The position numbers were made by a program, and so were the translations under genes. Positions 9,168 through 19,652 of a stretch of DNA of 64,000 nucleotides are shown piece by piece (the stretch's first letter is position 1; the number at the start of each line of letters is the position of its first letter). The notes below the pieces were generated by a model. It did not search any database, had not been told where the DNA came from, and saw only the letters and a list, made by a program, of their open reading frames with translations. The stretch spans positions 664,913-728,912 of the forward strand of contig CAJNDS010002568.1 of assembly GCA_905221605.1 (NCBI GenBank). The letters are read 5' to 3'. This stretch comes from Symbiodinium natans (lineage: Eukaryota > Sar > Dinophyceae > Suessiales > Symbiodiniaceae).

Positions 9168-9679
9168 CTGGTGTGTCGGAGAGTTGAGGGTTGTAGGGGT
9201 TTAGGGTTTAGGGGTTCAGGGTTGTAGGGGTTTAGGGTTCAGGGGTTTGGGTTTAGCCGTTTGGGGTTGTAGGGGTTTTGGAATTCACGGGTTTAGGGTT
9301 GTAGGGGTTTCGGATTTAGGGTTCTACGCCCCAAACCCCGAGACCCCTAAACCCCTGGTATTCTCAAAGTGAGGGGTTCATCCTCGCTACACAGGGGCGA
9401 CCGGAGCCTACGGGGGGGTGGTACCTCATGATTCCTTGAAAACTCCATGCAATGCTAACCACACAGTCATGTGTCCCAAGAAAGGAGTTTAAGTAAAGCG
9501 ATACTAACCACTTCGCTAGGTATTTAAAGAAATGAACGATACACCAGATTCTTACAAAGCTGGGAATTTGGTTTCAGGGTCTAGACTTTTTGTTTGAGGT
9601 CCAAGCCAAAATCCAAAACTCAAAGCCCCTAAACCCTACTTTTTGAGCCAATCATCCATAATCCTTCAAGCAGGGGAAG

Positions 9680-9796
9680 GGTTTAGGGTTTAGGGTTTAG
9701 GGTTTAGGGTTTAGGGTTTAGGGTTTAGGGTTTAGGGTTTAGGGTTTAGGGTTTAGGGTTTAGGGTTTAGGGTTTAGGGTTTAGGGTTTAGGTTTT
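9680..9796 (+). repeat. TTTAGGG array
   Basis: About 17 units, nearly perfect. Confidence 0.92.
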
Positions 9797-10189
9797 AGGG
9801 TTTAGAAGGAGTCTTCCGATCCCACCCGCACTTCTTCAGCCTGAAACCCTTCACCCTCTTCCTAACCATAAAACCCTAATATGGGGGGGCCTTAATAATA
9901 TGAATAGGGTTTTGGGGGTTATTATAGTATATGTACAACGGGACCAGAAGGGAACATTATTACTAAATTATTCCGACCCCGAAAGTAACCCTACACCCTA
10001 AACCCCTTGTAAACTCTAAACTACTGAACCCTAAACCCTAACCCCTGAACTCTAACCACCCCCCCCCCCCCTGCAACCTTAAGCCCCCAACCACCAGCCC
10101 CCAAATGATCTGCTTACCCCACCGGTTTCCCAGTTCAACCCAAGATTGCACAAGTGCCGCCTTTTGGCTAGGGCCAAACCCGAGACTTG

Positions 10190-10255
10190 GCTTGGGATGT
10201 TCCCCCTCAACACTAACAGTCCTTTAACAGGGATAGTACCCCCATCATCCCACCC
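10190..10255. mobile_element. Left half of TIR element, family 'CTTGGGATGTTCCCCC'
   Basis: Has the 5' end CTTGGGATGTTCCCCC followed by ACTAACAGTCCTTTAACAGG and GTACCCCCATCATCCC. The right arm is missing or degenerate. Full copies are at 29093-29196 and 37207-37314. Confidence 0.55.
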
Positions 10256-10371
10256 TGAACCCTGAACCTGAAACCCTAACCCTGAACCCCTAAACCTAAC
10301 CCTGACACCCTGAGACACACACAAACAAAATTAGGAGCTGCTTCACTCGAAACCTGAGAGGGTTCCCGTCC

Positions 10372-10426
10372 ATCGCCTGCGCCACCCCGAAGGGTGATGC
10401 GGCGGCGCCGCCGCCACCGAACAGGC
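10372..10426 (-). CDS. FG exon, unit II
   Basis: Acceptor CCTGAG, reading LFGGGGAAASPFGVAQA. Confidence 0.62.
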
Positions 10427-10744
10427 CTCAGGGGCTTCTGGCTTGCCGGTTTGGGTTTAGGGTTTAGGGTTTAGGGTTGAGTGCAGGTGTGCAGAAAACA
10501 CAAAATCCCGAATCCCCTAAGCACGGCAAAACCTAAGCGGGGAAAAGGTAGGCCAAAAAAACACCACTGGAAGATTGGGCTTGAGGATGTGAGGGTTGAA
10601 GGGTTTAGGATTTGGGGTTTTCGGGTTTAAGGACTCAAGGCTTTTGAGGGTTTCAGGAATTGAGATCTTTAAGCCCTAAACCCTAAACCTGAACCCTAAA
10701 CCAAACCCTAAACCCTACACCTAAAACCCTGGAATTAAGCCCGG

Positions 10745-10816
10745 AGCCTCCTCCAGAGCTCGCAGCGGCTCCGCCGAAGGGCGACGCTGCAGCGCCCCCG
10801 CCGAAGAGCCCTCCTC
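10745..10816 (-). CDS. FG exon, unit II
   Basis: Acceptor TTTGCAG, reading GGGLFGGGAAASPFGGAAA then SSGGG. CCCTAAA on the left, TTTAGGG on the right. Confidence 0.66.
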
Positions 10817-11545
10817 CTGCAAAGGTTTAGGGTTTAGGGTTTCGGGTTTGAGATTTAGGGTTTAGGGTTTAGGGTTTAGGTTTAGGGTTTAGGGTTTAGG
10901 GTTAGGGTTTAGCGTTTTTGGGTTTAGGCTTTAGGCTTTAGGGTTTGAGCTTTGAAGTTGAGGTTTTGAGGTTCGAGGTTTAGATTTCGGGTTGGAAAAG
11001 GGTAGAGGCTTTGGGGTTTACGTAGGCATGGGGTTGCAATTAGGGTATAGAGTTGAGGCTTTTGCGGATATCACTTGTTCGTTAAGAGATCTGTTTGGGT
11101 TCTTATGGTTGTTCAATTGCTTTAGGGTGTGGGGGGGGGGGGGGGGGAGGGGCTTTGCGCCTTGCTTTGGAAGCCCTGGGCTAAAACCCTATACAAGCCC
11201 CAAACCCTAAGCCTTCTGCGGTATCCAGGATTTTGCACTTGGGGTTTGCGGGTTTTGGGGTATAGGGGGTTTAGAATACCCTAAACCCTAAACCCTAAAC
11301 CCTAGACCCTAAACCCTAAACCCTAAATTAACGGAGTTTGGGAGGTTTAGGAAACTTCAGTGCCGTCTAGGGATGCTCCATATCGCCTTGAGGCCCTTTA
11401 AGGTAGAGGCTTTCGGGCCACTCGGGCTTGCTCCGATTCAGAGACCATGGAAGACCCAACATAGGTGCCTTCATAAATCGACGAGGGTTTTGGGTATTAT
11501 TTGTAGCATAACAATATAGGGAGCATCAATTCAGCCGACCCCTAT

Positions 11546-11785
11546 ATGAGAGGCCTGGCAGGCGCATTCGTGGGAACGGCGCAGCGCTTTCGGAGACATT
11601 GGGCGCCGCGCCAGGGCTTCAAGGAAGGTCTGTTCACTGTGGTCGGGCCCCATGCCAAGAATTCCAGAATCTCCTCGCCGAGCTCGACGCCGCTGGTGTC
11701 CACAGCAGAGAAACCTGGTCCTGCCGCCCGACGACACTTTGTCGCTGCCAGACCCGCCGACAAAACCGCGGCCGTGCGGCGGCTA
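11546..11785 (+). CDS. Candidate exon, unidentified
   Basis: A 240-bp island free of heptamers. One plus frame gives FQNLLAELDAAGVHSRETWS and runs to a donor AG|GTACCT; a second plus frame and a minus frame are open through most of it. Plus is preferred only for the donor. Family not recognised. Confidence 0.35.
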
Positions 11786-12442
11786 GGTACCTCAGCCCTA
11801 AACCCTAAAACCTAAACCTTATAAACCCCAAACCCTAAACCTTGAACCTTAGAAAAGCCTAAACCTCATAAACCATAAACCCTATACCCTAAACCCAAAA
11901 CCCAAAACCCTAAACCCTAAACCTTATAAAACCCTAAACCTTCTAATCCCTGAACCCTAAACCCTAGAAACCCTGAACCCCATCGAAGGCCGAGCACATG
12001 TATCGGGGGCAGCTGTGCTCTCGTCATGGTCCGCCCGCGGGGCTCGTAGTGGCATTGGCAAGATACAACAAACCCCTAGGGACACCAAAAATGCACCCTA
12101 AAAACTCGGGTCATGTACCCTATCCTACTACAACTCCCATTAAGGTATTTTGAACCAGAAACCCTTTCAGGGATCATTTGGTAGGAGCTCGGATGTACAG
12201 AACGAACCGGTGCAATACAGAGCCAGCCCCTCCCTGTCCTGACTTCAATGCTGCAGGCGGTGCCGGTGCCACCAGGCGACGGCAGACCAGGGCGTGAGGG
12301 AGGTTACAACCCCCGACCTCACCTAACCCTAAAAAGGGAGCATCGTTCATCCCTGAACCTAAACTCTGAACCCTAAGCCTAAACCCTAAACCCTAAACCC
12401 TAAAACCCACACAAAGAAAGTCCAAATCGCTGAACCCATCAG

Positions 12443-12500
12443 TCTCCTGAGCTCGCGCCGGACCCGAAGGCGGCAGCGCCACCGCCGAAGAGGCCCCCTC
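12443..12500 (-). CDS. FG exon, unit II
   Basis: Reading GGGLFGGGAAAFGSGASSG on minus. Acceptor region TGTGGAG; exact limits uncertain by a few bases. Confidence 0.62.
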
Positions 12501-12599
12501 CTCCACAGGGACTTAGGGTTCTTTAGGGTTTAGGGTTTAGGGTTTAGAGTTTAGAGTTTAGAGTTTAGGGTTTAGGGTTTAGGGGTTTAGGGTTTAGGG

Positions 12600-12722
12600 T
12601 TAGGGTAGTTACATGGTCCCTTAGTATGGGCCCTTGAAGGGGACTCCATATATACCCCTTATATACCGTATTCAAACAGGGGCCCATACATCAGAACCCT
12701 TTAAGGGAGGTAAGGGACCATA
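12600..12722. mobile_element. TIR element, family 'GTAGTTACATGGTCCC'
   Basis: Starts GTAGTTACATGGTCCCTTAG and ends GGTAAGGGACCATATTAATG; the ends share an inverted GGTCCCTTA. The interior has GTATGGGCCCTTGAAGGGGA and its partner GGGGCCCATAC. Copies at 34978-35075 and a partial one at 37790-37850. Confidence 0.55.
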
Positions 12723-12838
12723 TTAATGGCCATGAAACTGCTCTCAGAAGGAGCCCACCAGGCTCGGAGGCTCAGAACTTGCAGCTACCTGGATCTCGCC
12801 ATGCTTCGCACCAGAACAGTCTACATACCCTGAGCCCT

Positions 12839-13078
12839 CCAAAAGCCCCAAACCCTGACACCCTAAACCCTAAACCCTAAACCCGAAACCCCAAACCCTA
12901 AACCCTAAACCCCAAACCCTAAACCCTAAACCCCAAACCCTAAACCCCAAACCCTAAACCCCAAACCCCAAACCCTAAACCCTAAACCCCAAACCCTAAA
13001 CCCCAAACCCTAAACCCAACCCTAAACCCCAAACCCTAAACCCTAAACCCTAAACTGGGGGGGGGGGGGGGGGGGGGG
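12839..13078. repeat. CCCCAAA/CCCTAAA mixed array ending in a 23-G run
   Basis: Alternating CCCTAAA and CCCCAAA units (12860-13056), then about 22 consecutive G. The alternation gives a 14-bp higher-order period in places. Confidence 0.85.
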
Positions 13079-13179
13079 TTATTGGACAACTCGGGGGTCC
13101 AGGTAGGGTGAAAGGGCTGAGGGAGGCCCGGGACGGAGTTCTCTCGGGTTTTCCGGGCGCCTGCAGCCCAGAACCTTTA

Positions 13180-13289
13180 AGGGTTTAGGGTTTAGGGTTT
13201 AGGGTTTAGGGTTTAGGGTTTAGGGTTTAGGGTTTAGGGTTTAGGGTTTAGGGTTTAGGGTTTAGGGTTTAGGGTTTAGGGTTTAGGGT
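13180..13289 (+). repeat. TTTAGGG array
   Basis: About 15 perfect units. Confidence 0.92.
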
Positions 13290-13299
13290 GGAACATATG

Positions 13300-13402
13300 T
13301 TTTGGGATTTTGCCCCCCTTATACCAACAGTCCTTGATAGGGACTATACTTGCGGGTACTATAATCCCCATCAGGGACTGTTGGCATAAGTGGGAACATG
13401 TT
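13300..13402. mobile_element. Diverged TIR element, family 'CTTGGGATGTTCCCCC'
   Basis: TTGGGATTTTGCCCCCCTTA, CAACAGTCCTTGATAGGGAC, and the inverted CAGGGACTGTTGGCATAAG with GGGAACATG. The central inverted pair (AACAGTCC..A / ..GGACTGTTGG) is clear; the outer ends have decayed. Confidence 0.5.
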
Positions 13403-13875
13403 CAGAGTCTAGGATGGCCCATAACAAGCCTTCTGAAGGATATTCTTGAAGAGAATCTCTTAAACCCAATAAGGGCACAAAACACAACACATCCCAGGTG
13501 CCTGCCTACCTAGGGGTTGAGGCTCTTCTTCGCGAGGCCAGCTTGACTATCAGATCACGAAGACTTTGCCCTAGTCTGCAACCCAGGCCAAACTCCAAAC
13601 CCCAAACCCTGCTTTCTTCGTCCCCCCCAAACCCTGCAGCCCAAACCCACGAAACCTATATCCCCCCACATCATCCTAAGCACTTCAAGCCCTGCACGCC
13701 CTTCTCGAGGCCCTTAGCTCGCCTTCCACCCTTTCACGAAACAAACCCTGTCACCTCTACAAGCCCTATACTTTGAGCCCAACAACCCCTAAACCCTAAA
13801 CCCTAAACCCTAAACCCGAAACCCTAAACCCTAAACCCTAAACCCTAAACCCCAACCCCTCCGTCCCAATACGGC

Positions 13876-13932
13876 CTGAGCTTGCGCCCCCTCCGAAGGG
13901 CGAGCCCGCAGCGGCACCGCCGAAGAGGCCGC
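13876..13932 (-). CDS. FG exon, unit II (first FG after B)
   Basis: Acceptor CGTGGCAG, reading GGLFGGAAAGSPFGGGASSG. CCCTAAA left, TTTAGGG right. Confidence 0.66.
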
Positions 13933-14211
13933 CTGCCACGGCTTTTTAGGGTTTAGGGTTTAGGGTTTAGGGTTTAGGGTTTAGGGTTTAGGGTTTAGGG
14001 TTTAGGGTTTAGGGTCTGGCCCTTCAAGCCCCTGAATAAACATGTACCTCACATTCCAATTCAGGAGGGACTACCTGGTAAGGAGCCCTAAGGCCAAAGC
14101 CCAAAACCTTCTGGCGCTTGATGCCAAGAGAAGGCTGCACACTTTCAGCGTTGCTCTTTTGAACTTTCAAAGAGCACAGCTCTTGGGGGATAGGACCCGA
14201 CAACATGTTCT

Positions 14212-14247
14212 TCAGTCGCACTGGGGTATGCGCTTCATATGTTTCCA
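14212..14247 (-). CDS. Terminal exon of an unidentified gene nested in unit II
   Basis: Acceptor TTGTTTTGCAG, then WKHMKRIPQCD and TGA. It joins in phase 0 to the exon at 14295-14440 across a 47-bp GT-AG intron (14248-14294). Alternatively the same DNA is open in another minus frame (..VETYEAHTPVRLKNM..), so the splice model is not certain. Confidence 0.45.
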   Translation of the reverse strand, partial: WKHMKRIPQCD

Positions 14248-14294
14248 CTGCAAAACAAGGCATAAATTACACCAACGATCCACGTAATCTGTAC

Positions 14295-14440
14295 TTCAAT
14301 TGCCCTCTGGCAACTGATCTGCCACATGTCACCATTCAGGAGTGACTTCATCAGTATGATAACATGAACAGTCAGGTCCAAAGCGTCCTGGACAAACTTT
14401 AGTGCTTCAAGATTGATGCAACAGCCATGAATCGGTTTCA
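14295..14440 (-). CDS. Penultimate exon, unidentified gene
   Basis: Acceptor TCAATTAG, donor GAA|GTACAG. Reads KPIHGCCINLEALKFVQDAL, then DLTVHVIILMKSLLNG and DMWQISCQRAIE. It is protein-like, with a hydrophobic helix in the middle. Its base composition is less G/C-biased at third positions than the FG-series exons, which hints at another origin. I do not recognise the family. Confidence 0.5.
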
Positions 14441-14718
14441 CTAATTGAACGAATCAACCGGCTTCATTAGCCCACGCGGCCCAAAACCCTCAACCCTGAT
14501 TCAACCCCAAGCCCTAAACCCCAAACTCTAAGCCCCAAACCTTGAACCCCAATATATTTCAGCCCAAACCCTAAACCCTAAACCCCTAAACCCTAAACCC
14601 TAAACCCTAAACCCGAAACCCTAAACCCCAAACCCTAAACCCTAAACCCTAAACCCTACCAAACCCTGAGTTTCTGAGCCCTATAAGCCCTGAGTCCTAA
14701 ACCGCAAACCCCAAACCA

Positions 14719-14880
14719 GGACTAGCCTGGGAAGAGAGGGTGCCCTTTTTGCTTTAAAGGGGGGCTTCTAAGGGCACCTGAACCCTAAAAACGGAATAAG
14801 GGCCTACTCCGGGTCCTAGCCCTAAACCCTAAACCCTAAACCCTAAACCCTAAAAAAGGGGCCTACTCTGGGTCCGAGTT
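14719..14880. mobile_element. TIR element, family 'CTAGACCC..GAGTA' (copy 2)
   Basis: Left end GGACTAGCCTGGG, interior GGGTGCCCTTTTTGCTTTAAAGG, right end GGGCCTACTCCGGGTCCTAG at 14819. A second right end (GGGGCCTACTCTGGGTCC) follows after a CCCTAAA block, so the end is duplicated around heptamers. Confidence 0.55.
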
Positions 14881-14904
14881 CTTCGGTTCCCGCAGCCTCC
14901 GGTG

Positions 14905-14952
14905 TTTCCCAGGCCAGGGGAGGCCGCCCCTCGAATCTCGGGCTCAGGCTGC
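14905..14952 (-). CDS. Exon B (PEPEI exon), unit II
   Basis: Acceptor GAGCCTAG; after one base reads QPEPEIRGAASPGLG. It lacks the KYxV part, which appears separately at 15478-15502. The end is uncertain. Confidence 0.6.
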
Positions 14953-15319
14953 CTAGGCTCAGGTGTAGGGTTTGGGGTTTGGGGTTTAGGGTTTAGGGTT
15001 TAGGTTTTGGGGTTTAGGGTTTAGGGTTTGAGGTTTGGGGTTTAGGTTCTAGGCTGGTTGGATTTAGGGTTTAGGAGGTTCAGGGATTAGGGGTTGGGGT
15101 GTAAGGCTACAAGGCCAATGATTTTGCAGGGGTTTGGGCTTTGGGGTCAGGTTTTATAGGGTTTGGGGTTTCGAAGTTTGTTGGTTGCCGCTAGAGATTT
15201 TTCGGGAGATACTCGTGGTAATCATCTCGACTAGGGCGACATTGGGGGGGAACCCCCCAAAAAACACTAAAAGATAATGATCCCGAAATTGCCCTGCCCT
15301 GAAAAGAATCGTTGTGTTT

Positions 15320-15450
15320 TTGGAAGTTCTTAAGCAAGTAGTAGTACCTCATTTTTGGAGGTTCTTCAGGAAGTAGTAGTACCTCATTTTTGGAGGAAGG
15401 AAGCAGCAGTACCTCATTTTTGGAGGTTCTTCAGCAAATAGTAGTGCCTT
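15320..15450. repeat. Tandem repeat with CAGTAGTACCTCATTTTTGG core
   Basis: Four copies of a 26-50 bp unit with TAGTAGTACCTCATTTTTGG and AGGTTCTTCAGCAA, slightly diverged and of uneven length. AGTAGT(C/A) also recurs at about 39265. Confidence 0.75.
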
Positions 15451-15477
15451 AACCCACACAAGGCAACTTCGCTCAGG

Positions 15478-15502
15478 CCAGGATGCACGTTGTACTTCTT
15501 GC
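15478..15502 (-). CDS. KKYNV exon fragment, unit II
   Basis: Acceptor AGCCGAG, reading KKYNVHPGL after two bases. Matches the KKYNVQPEPEI start of exon B in unit IV (32925-33020), then diverges. It may be a decayed or alternative 5' half of exon B. Confidence 0.5.
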
Positions 15503-15799
15503 CTCGGCTTCGTCAGGGGCACAGCGACTCTGTGGGCTCCCGAGGCCTAAACATCCCCCTTTTTGGGGGTGCCTCGGATATCAAAGGGGCACCATGAACC
15601 CTAAACCCTCCATGCCTGAACCCCTAAACCCGAAACCCCAAACCTCTAGTTCCAGGGGCTCAGAAACCTCAAAGGGTGGGCCCCTGGTATAGACATCCAG
15701 CTTTGGGTTTAGGGTTTAGGGCTTAGGGTTGAGGGTTTCACCATCAACCCTTAACCCTCAACCCTACAAAAGGCAAGAAGGCCCCTGTGTTCGTCTGTG

Positions 15800-15915
15800 T
15801 CGCGGCTTGGGGGGGGAAGGAGGGGAGGGGGGGGGGGCAGGGGGGAGGGGGAGTGGGGAGGGGGTGGAGGGGGGGGGGGGGGGGGAGGGGCGGAGACTTC
15901 GCCGACGGAGCCGGG
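15800..15915. repeat. G-rich polypurine tract
   Basis: Over 90% purine with many runs of 4-17 G (GGGGAGGG, GGGGGGCAGGGG). It translates to poly-Gly/Pro shadows. Potential G-quadruplex DNA. Confidence 0.8.
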
Positions 15916-16221
15916 GTGGTGCGGGTGTAGGATTCTAGGGTGAAGCGTTTAGGGTTCCGTGCGAATACGGGTGAGTTGCGTGAATTGGGCGTCCATTTTG
16001 GGATACCAAGAGTAAAGTAAACATCCAAAAAAAGGAACGCCCCGCACCCAGAACCTAAACTTAAACTGCACTTGGAAGCCCGGGAAACATGTATTTGTGC
16101 AGCTTCTCTCGGATAAGTAAACCAGCTTTGGGTCTTCGGGTGTTCTGTCCGGTGCGGGCGCAGGGCAGATTTTGACCCCTACGCCCTAAACCCTAAACCC
16201 TAAACCCTAAAGTGCCGGCGT

Positions 16222-16291
16222 GTGGCAGATCTTGAGGTACATCGTGTGCTCCTGGCCGACATACTTGCCCATGAGGGCGTCGATCTCATTC
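16222..16291 (-). CDS. Exon C, unit II
   Basis: Acceptor GCCTCTGAG; after one base reads NEIDALMGKYVGQ then EHTMYLKICH. The 3' side runs CACGCCGGCACTTTAG; a GC donor or a read-through to an in-frame TAG (H-T-P-A-L-stop) are both possible. Unit IV has the same choice. Confidence 0.75.
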
Positions 16292-16404
16292 CTCAGAGGC
16301 TTAGGGTTTAGGGTTTAGGGTTTAGGGTTTAGGGATTAGGGTTTAGGGTTTAGGGAATAGGGTTTAGGGTTTAGGTTTTAGGGTGTAGGGTTCCTATAAC
16401 CCGT

Positions 16405-16508
16405 TTGGTTCTTAATAGGGAATGAGGGAATGAGGGCCCTACATATACCCTTTAAGGTACTCTATAAGGTACCTCATTCCCGCAGTCTTTACTAAGAACC
16501 AGCCAGTC
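16405..16508. mobile_element. TIR element, family 'GGTTCTTA..GGGAATGAGGG'
   Basis: Starts TTTGGTTCTTAATAGGGAATG and ends CATTCCCGCAGTCTTTACTAAGAACCAG. Related copy at 33503-33602 and half a copy at 62060-62092. Confidence 0.6.
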
Positions 16509-18094
16509 TAAGGGCACAGGGGCCTTTAAACTAGCTTTCAGCAAACCTGTGCAAAAGGAGTAAGTGCATTCGGAGTGATCTGCGCTCCTCTTGGTACATG
16601 CTCAGCCGAAAGGAAAAACTGCTATGGGGTCTAAATCGACCTCCAAAACCTTTAAACCTACTTTTCTTAAGTTGTGATTCCTAAACCCTAAACCCTAAAC
16701 CGGGTTCTTGGGAAACTTTCCGAGACAAGTGGTTGGGTTGTGAGTAAGACCCCGCCCCCCATACTATGGGAGCGAGTTCCGAAGAACGATTCACTGTTGT
16801 TGTGGGCTTTCCATGAAGTAGGGTTTCCGGGTTTAGGGTTTAGGTTTTTACAAAAGGACGCTCCATACATGCTCATGTATATATATATATATACAGAGAT
16901 ATTGAACATATACTGACATATACATATACTCTTGTATTTAAATTCACATGTCATTTGCGAACCAAGAGCCCTGATCAGGGCGCATGATTCCCTAAACCCT
17001 AATCCCGAAAACCTAACCCCTAAACCCTAAACCCTAAACCCTAAACCCTAAGCCCTAAGCCCTAAGCCCTAAGCCCTAAGCCCTACTCAGCAACACCATC
17101 GTAGACATCTACTGCCTATGGCTTCGGGGTAGAAGGGGCTAGGGATGAGTGAGCCCTGAACCCTAAACCCTAAACCCCAAACCCCAAACCCTAAACCCTA
17201 AACCCTAAACTCCAAACTCCAAACTCCCAACCCAACCCTCCACCCTCAACACTCTTCTAGACCGACCTGAGAATGGGGACGGTTCCTCTCTTAGAGCTCG
17301 TAGGGGTCAGGGTTTAAGGGCTTTTGGGGCTTTATGGCTTTAAGGTTTAGGCGAGGGCCAAGTCCGGAATATCTCAACTACCAAACCCTGAGCCTTGATG
17401 ATAAGCGTGGGCTGCCTACAACTCCTCAGCATTTGGTCAGTCCTCTAAGATGTGGTCCCTTTTCTTAGCTTTGGAGTAGACCCTGGAAAAGAAGTATATA
17501 CTTTTCGGTATAAGTAGCTATAATAGGAACCCAGAACCAAAAAAAGTATTAAAGTATAGTACTCCAAGACCCAGTTTTTGGGTACCCTAAGCAAGAGGGG
17601 CCGCCTTGTAGTCAGGACCCCCCCCCCCCCCCCCCTTCAAGGGGACAATTTTTTTTGGAGAAGTAACGAACCATTTGTCGTTTTAATTTGTAAGTTCTGC
17701 TTGGAAGACTGCTCTACACCTCGGACAATCCAGAAACCTGCCTTCAGGCTCAGTACTAGTTTCCCCTTGTGTTCTGCTACGGTTTTTGGTTTTCTTGAGC
17801 CTAAGGGTTACAGTTTAGGGAGATTTTGCGCTTCCCGAAACATGGAATTACAATTGTACACTGTGCACCTAAACCCTCAAATTCTAAAGCCCCAGACTCT
17901 AAACCTTATTTGCTTCTGCCTCCTCCAGGAAAACGAAGCTCTAAACCCATGTGGATCTTGAACGTACTGCTCCCCCTCCCCTCCTATGACATTGCAAAGC
18001 ATTTAAAGCCCGGGGCCCAAAACCCTACGCCCCAAACCCTACACCCTAAACCCGAATTCCCGGGTCCTTAAGGGAAGGCCTGCGCCCGAGTGTC

Positions 18095-18147
18095 ACTTTG
18101 CTGGGGTTGTGCTGCTGGTAGATCTTGATCATCCGCTCTCGGTACGC
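18095..18147 (-). CDS. Exon D (HNPSK exon), unit II
   Basis: Acceptor CTCTGGAG, 53 nt, reads AYRERMIKIYQQHNPSK then GT plus the first base of exon C (Val). Donor GT|GACACT, a GA donor as in unit I. Confidence 0.78.
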
Positions 18148-18745
18148 CTCCAGAGGCTGGGGACATGGATCCGCAACAATGTTAATTAACCCTAAACCCT
18201 AAAACCTAAACCCTTTTAGACGCACAAAGGGGAGAGGCCCGGAGGACTCTCTCCCAATTTTTGCTGAGGTGGGTCCCCCACCGATCGTTCTGGGGGCGCG
18301 AGAGACTCCGCGTGTCTTCCTAGACGATGTCATGTGACTTCTTAATTAATTTCATTCAGGACCGGCAGCGCCTTGGACGCTTCTAGTTCGGCGAGAGAGA
18401 GAAAACCTAAACCCTAAACCCTACACCATACACCCTGCACCCTAAACCCTCAACCCGAGACCATACACCCCCACACCCGACACCTTAACACCTACAAGAA
18501 GACCATTTTTAATGGTCGGGATTTTACGGCTTAAGGGCCTGGGCCTTCCATGCTTGAGGGCTTTAGAGTTCTTATTTCTTAATAGGGTTTAGGGCTGGAG
18601 GGCCCCAGGATTTGGGGTTTAGGGTTTAGGTTAGGGGATACCAGGGCCCGAGAGTTTGTGGCGTTTTCAGCTTGTCAGGGTTTCTGGCTTTAGGGCTTAG
18701 GGTTCCTTGCAAGCCCGGCACCCCCACCAAACTTAGCCCACCGCG

Positions 18746-18885
18746 TGACTAAACCCTAAACCCTAAACCCTACTCCCTAAACCCCAAACCCTAAACCCTA
18801 AACCCTAAAACCCCAAACCCTAAACCCTAAACCCCAAACCCTAAACCCTAAACCCTAAACCCCAAACCCTAAACCCTAAACCCCC
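18746..18885. repeat. CCCTAAA/CCCCAAA array
   Basis: C-rich left flank of exon E2 with every second or third unit CCCCAAA. Confidence 0.85.
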
Positions 18886-18911
18886 CAAAAAAACGAATCT
18901 TCGACTCGGGC

Positions 18912-18976
18912 CTGCTTCACATCTACTCCACCGGCCCCCAGCGCGGACGGCGAGGCTCCAAAGGCCCCCGAGAGGC
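18912..18976 (-). CDS. Exon E (VKQ exon), unit II
   Basis: Acceptor AGCCCAG, then two bases and LSGAFGASPSALGAGGVDVK Q, donor GCCCGA. Contains one FG and the conserved DVKQ exit of the E family. Confidence 0.66.
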
Positions 18977-19324
18977 CTGGGCTCTGGGGGGGCTTCTATT
19001 GGGGGGGTGATACAGGGGTTTAGGGTTTAGGGTTCGGGGTTTGGGGTTTGGGTTTTGGGGTTTCGGGTTTGATTTCCGGAGTTTGGGGTTTGGGGTTTGG
19101 GGTTTGGGGATTAGGGCTTAGGGGTTAGGGACTGGGGTCAACGTCTAGGGGCGAGATGCCGAAGGCTTGCACAGGGCTCAGGAGCTCGCAAGAGACTCTA
19201 ACCCTCCAAGCCCTACCCCCTAAATCCTATAAGCCCTAAACTTTAGCCCTAAGCCCTAAACCCTACACCCTATAACCCCTAAACCCTTTCAGCCCTGAAA
19301 CCCCTTTGAGAAATAACACACCTC

Positions 19325-19408
19325 TGCTGTGGCAAGAACACCCCATGGCCTCCAGGAGAAGCCTGGCCAAACATGCCGCCGCCGCTACTGGCACCACCTC
19401 TCTTCAAC
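19325..19408 (-). CDS. FG exon, GGASSGGGMFGQASPGG type
   Basis: Minus reading RGGASSGGGMFGQASPGGHG, preceded by TTGAAGAG. First (leftmost) of four related FGQ exons spaced 500-800 bp apart; it carries M for L in LFGQ. Confidence 0.6.
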
Positions 19409-19502
19409 GACGACCCTAAGATTGACATGGTTTATGGTTTAGGGTTTAGGGTTTAGGGTTTAGGGTTTAGGGTTTAGGGTTTAGGGTTTAGGGTTTAGGG
19501 GC

Positions 19503-19652
19503 TTCTTCAACCGTCTTGCATAGGTGTATGACTCTATTCTGAGGATGCTCCACATTCAGGACTTTAGAGCTCTGGTTTTCGCATTCAGGGCACCACTTGG
19601 GACAGTCGGAAAACTTCGCGGCCTTCGCCAAATGCATCTCGTACCATCTCAC
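19503..19652 (-). CDS. Candidate zinc-binding exon, unidentified gene
   Basis: Acceptor CTTAAAG, donor GAA|GCCCCT, exactly 50 codons in phase 0. Reads VRWYEMHLAKAAKFSD, CPKWCPECENQSSKVLNVEH and PQNRVIHLCKTVEE. Cysteines at 17, 21, 24 and 45 (CPKWCPEC..C) resemble a metal-binding knuckle, but I cannot name the domain. It lies between two FGQ exons and on the same strand, so it may belong to the same gene or to an independent one. The plus strand is less convincing. Confidence 0.58.

Larger units (their letters stand above)
8705..18976 (-). other. Unit II of the four-fold exon series
   Basis: Transcript order: E 18912-18976, D 18095-18147, C 16222-16291, KKYNV exon 15478-15502, B 14905-14952, then FG exons at 13876-13932, 12443-12500, 10745-10816, 10372-10426, 9112-9167 and 8705-8770. 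It has the most FG exons of the four units. An unrelated-looking two-exon gene end (14212-14440) lies inside it on the same strand. Confidence 0.65.

Noticed and set aside
15744-16028. Poly-Pro and poly-Gly ORFs (also 62620-63003 and 6341-6595)
   Set aside because: Arise from G-rich tracts; no domain or splice context.
17578-17961. 127-codon plus ORF
   Set aside because: Runs through a poly-C tract and degenerate CCCTAAA-like DNA (LNPQILKPQTLN); no protein-like core or splice signals.
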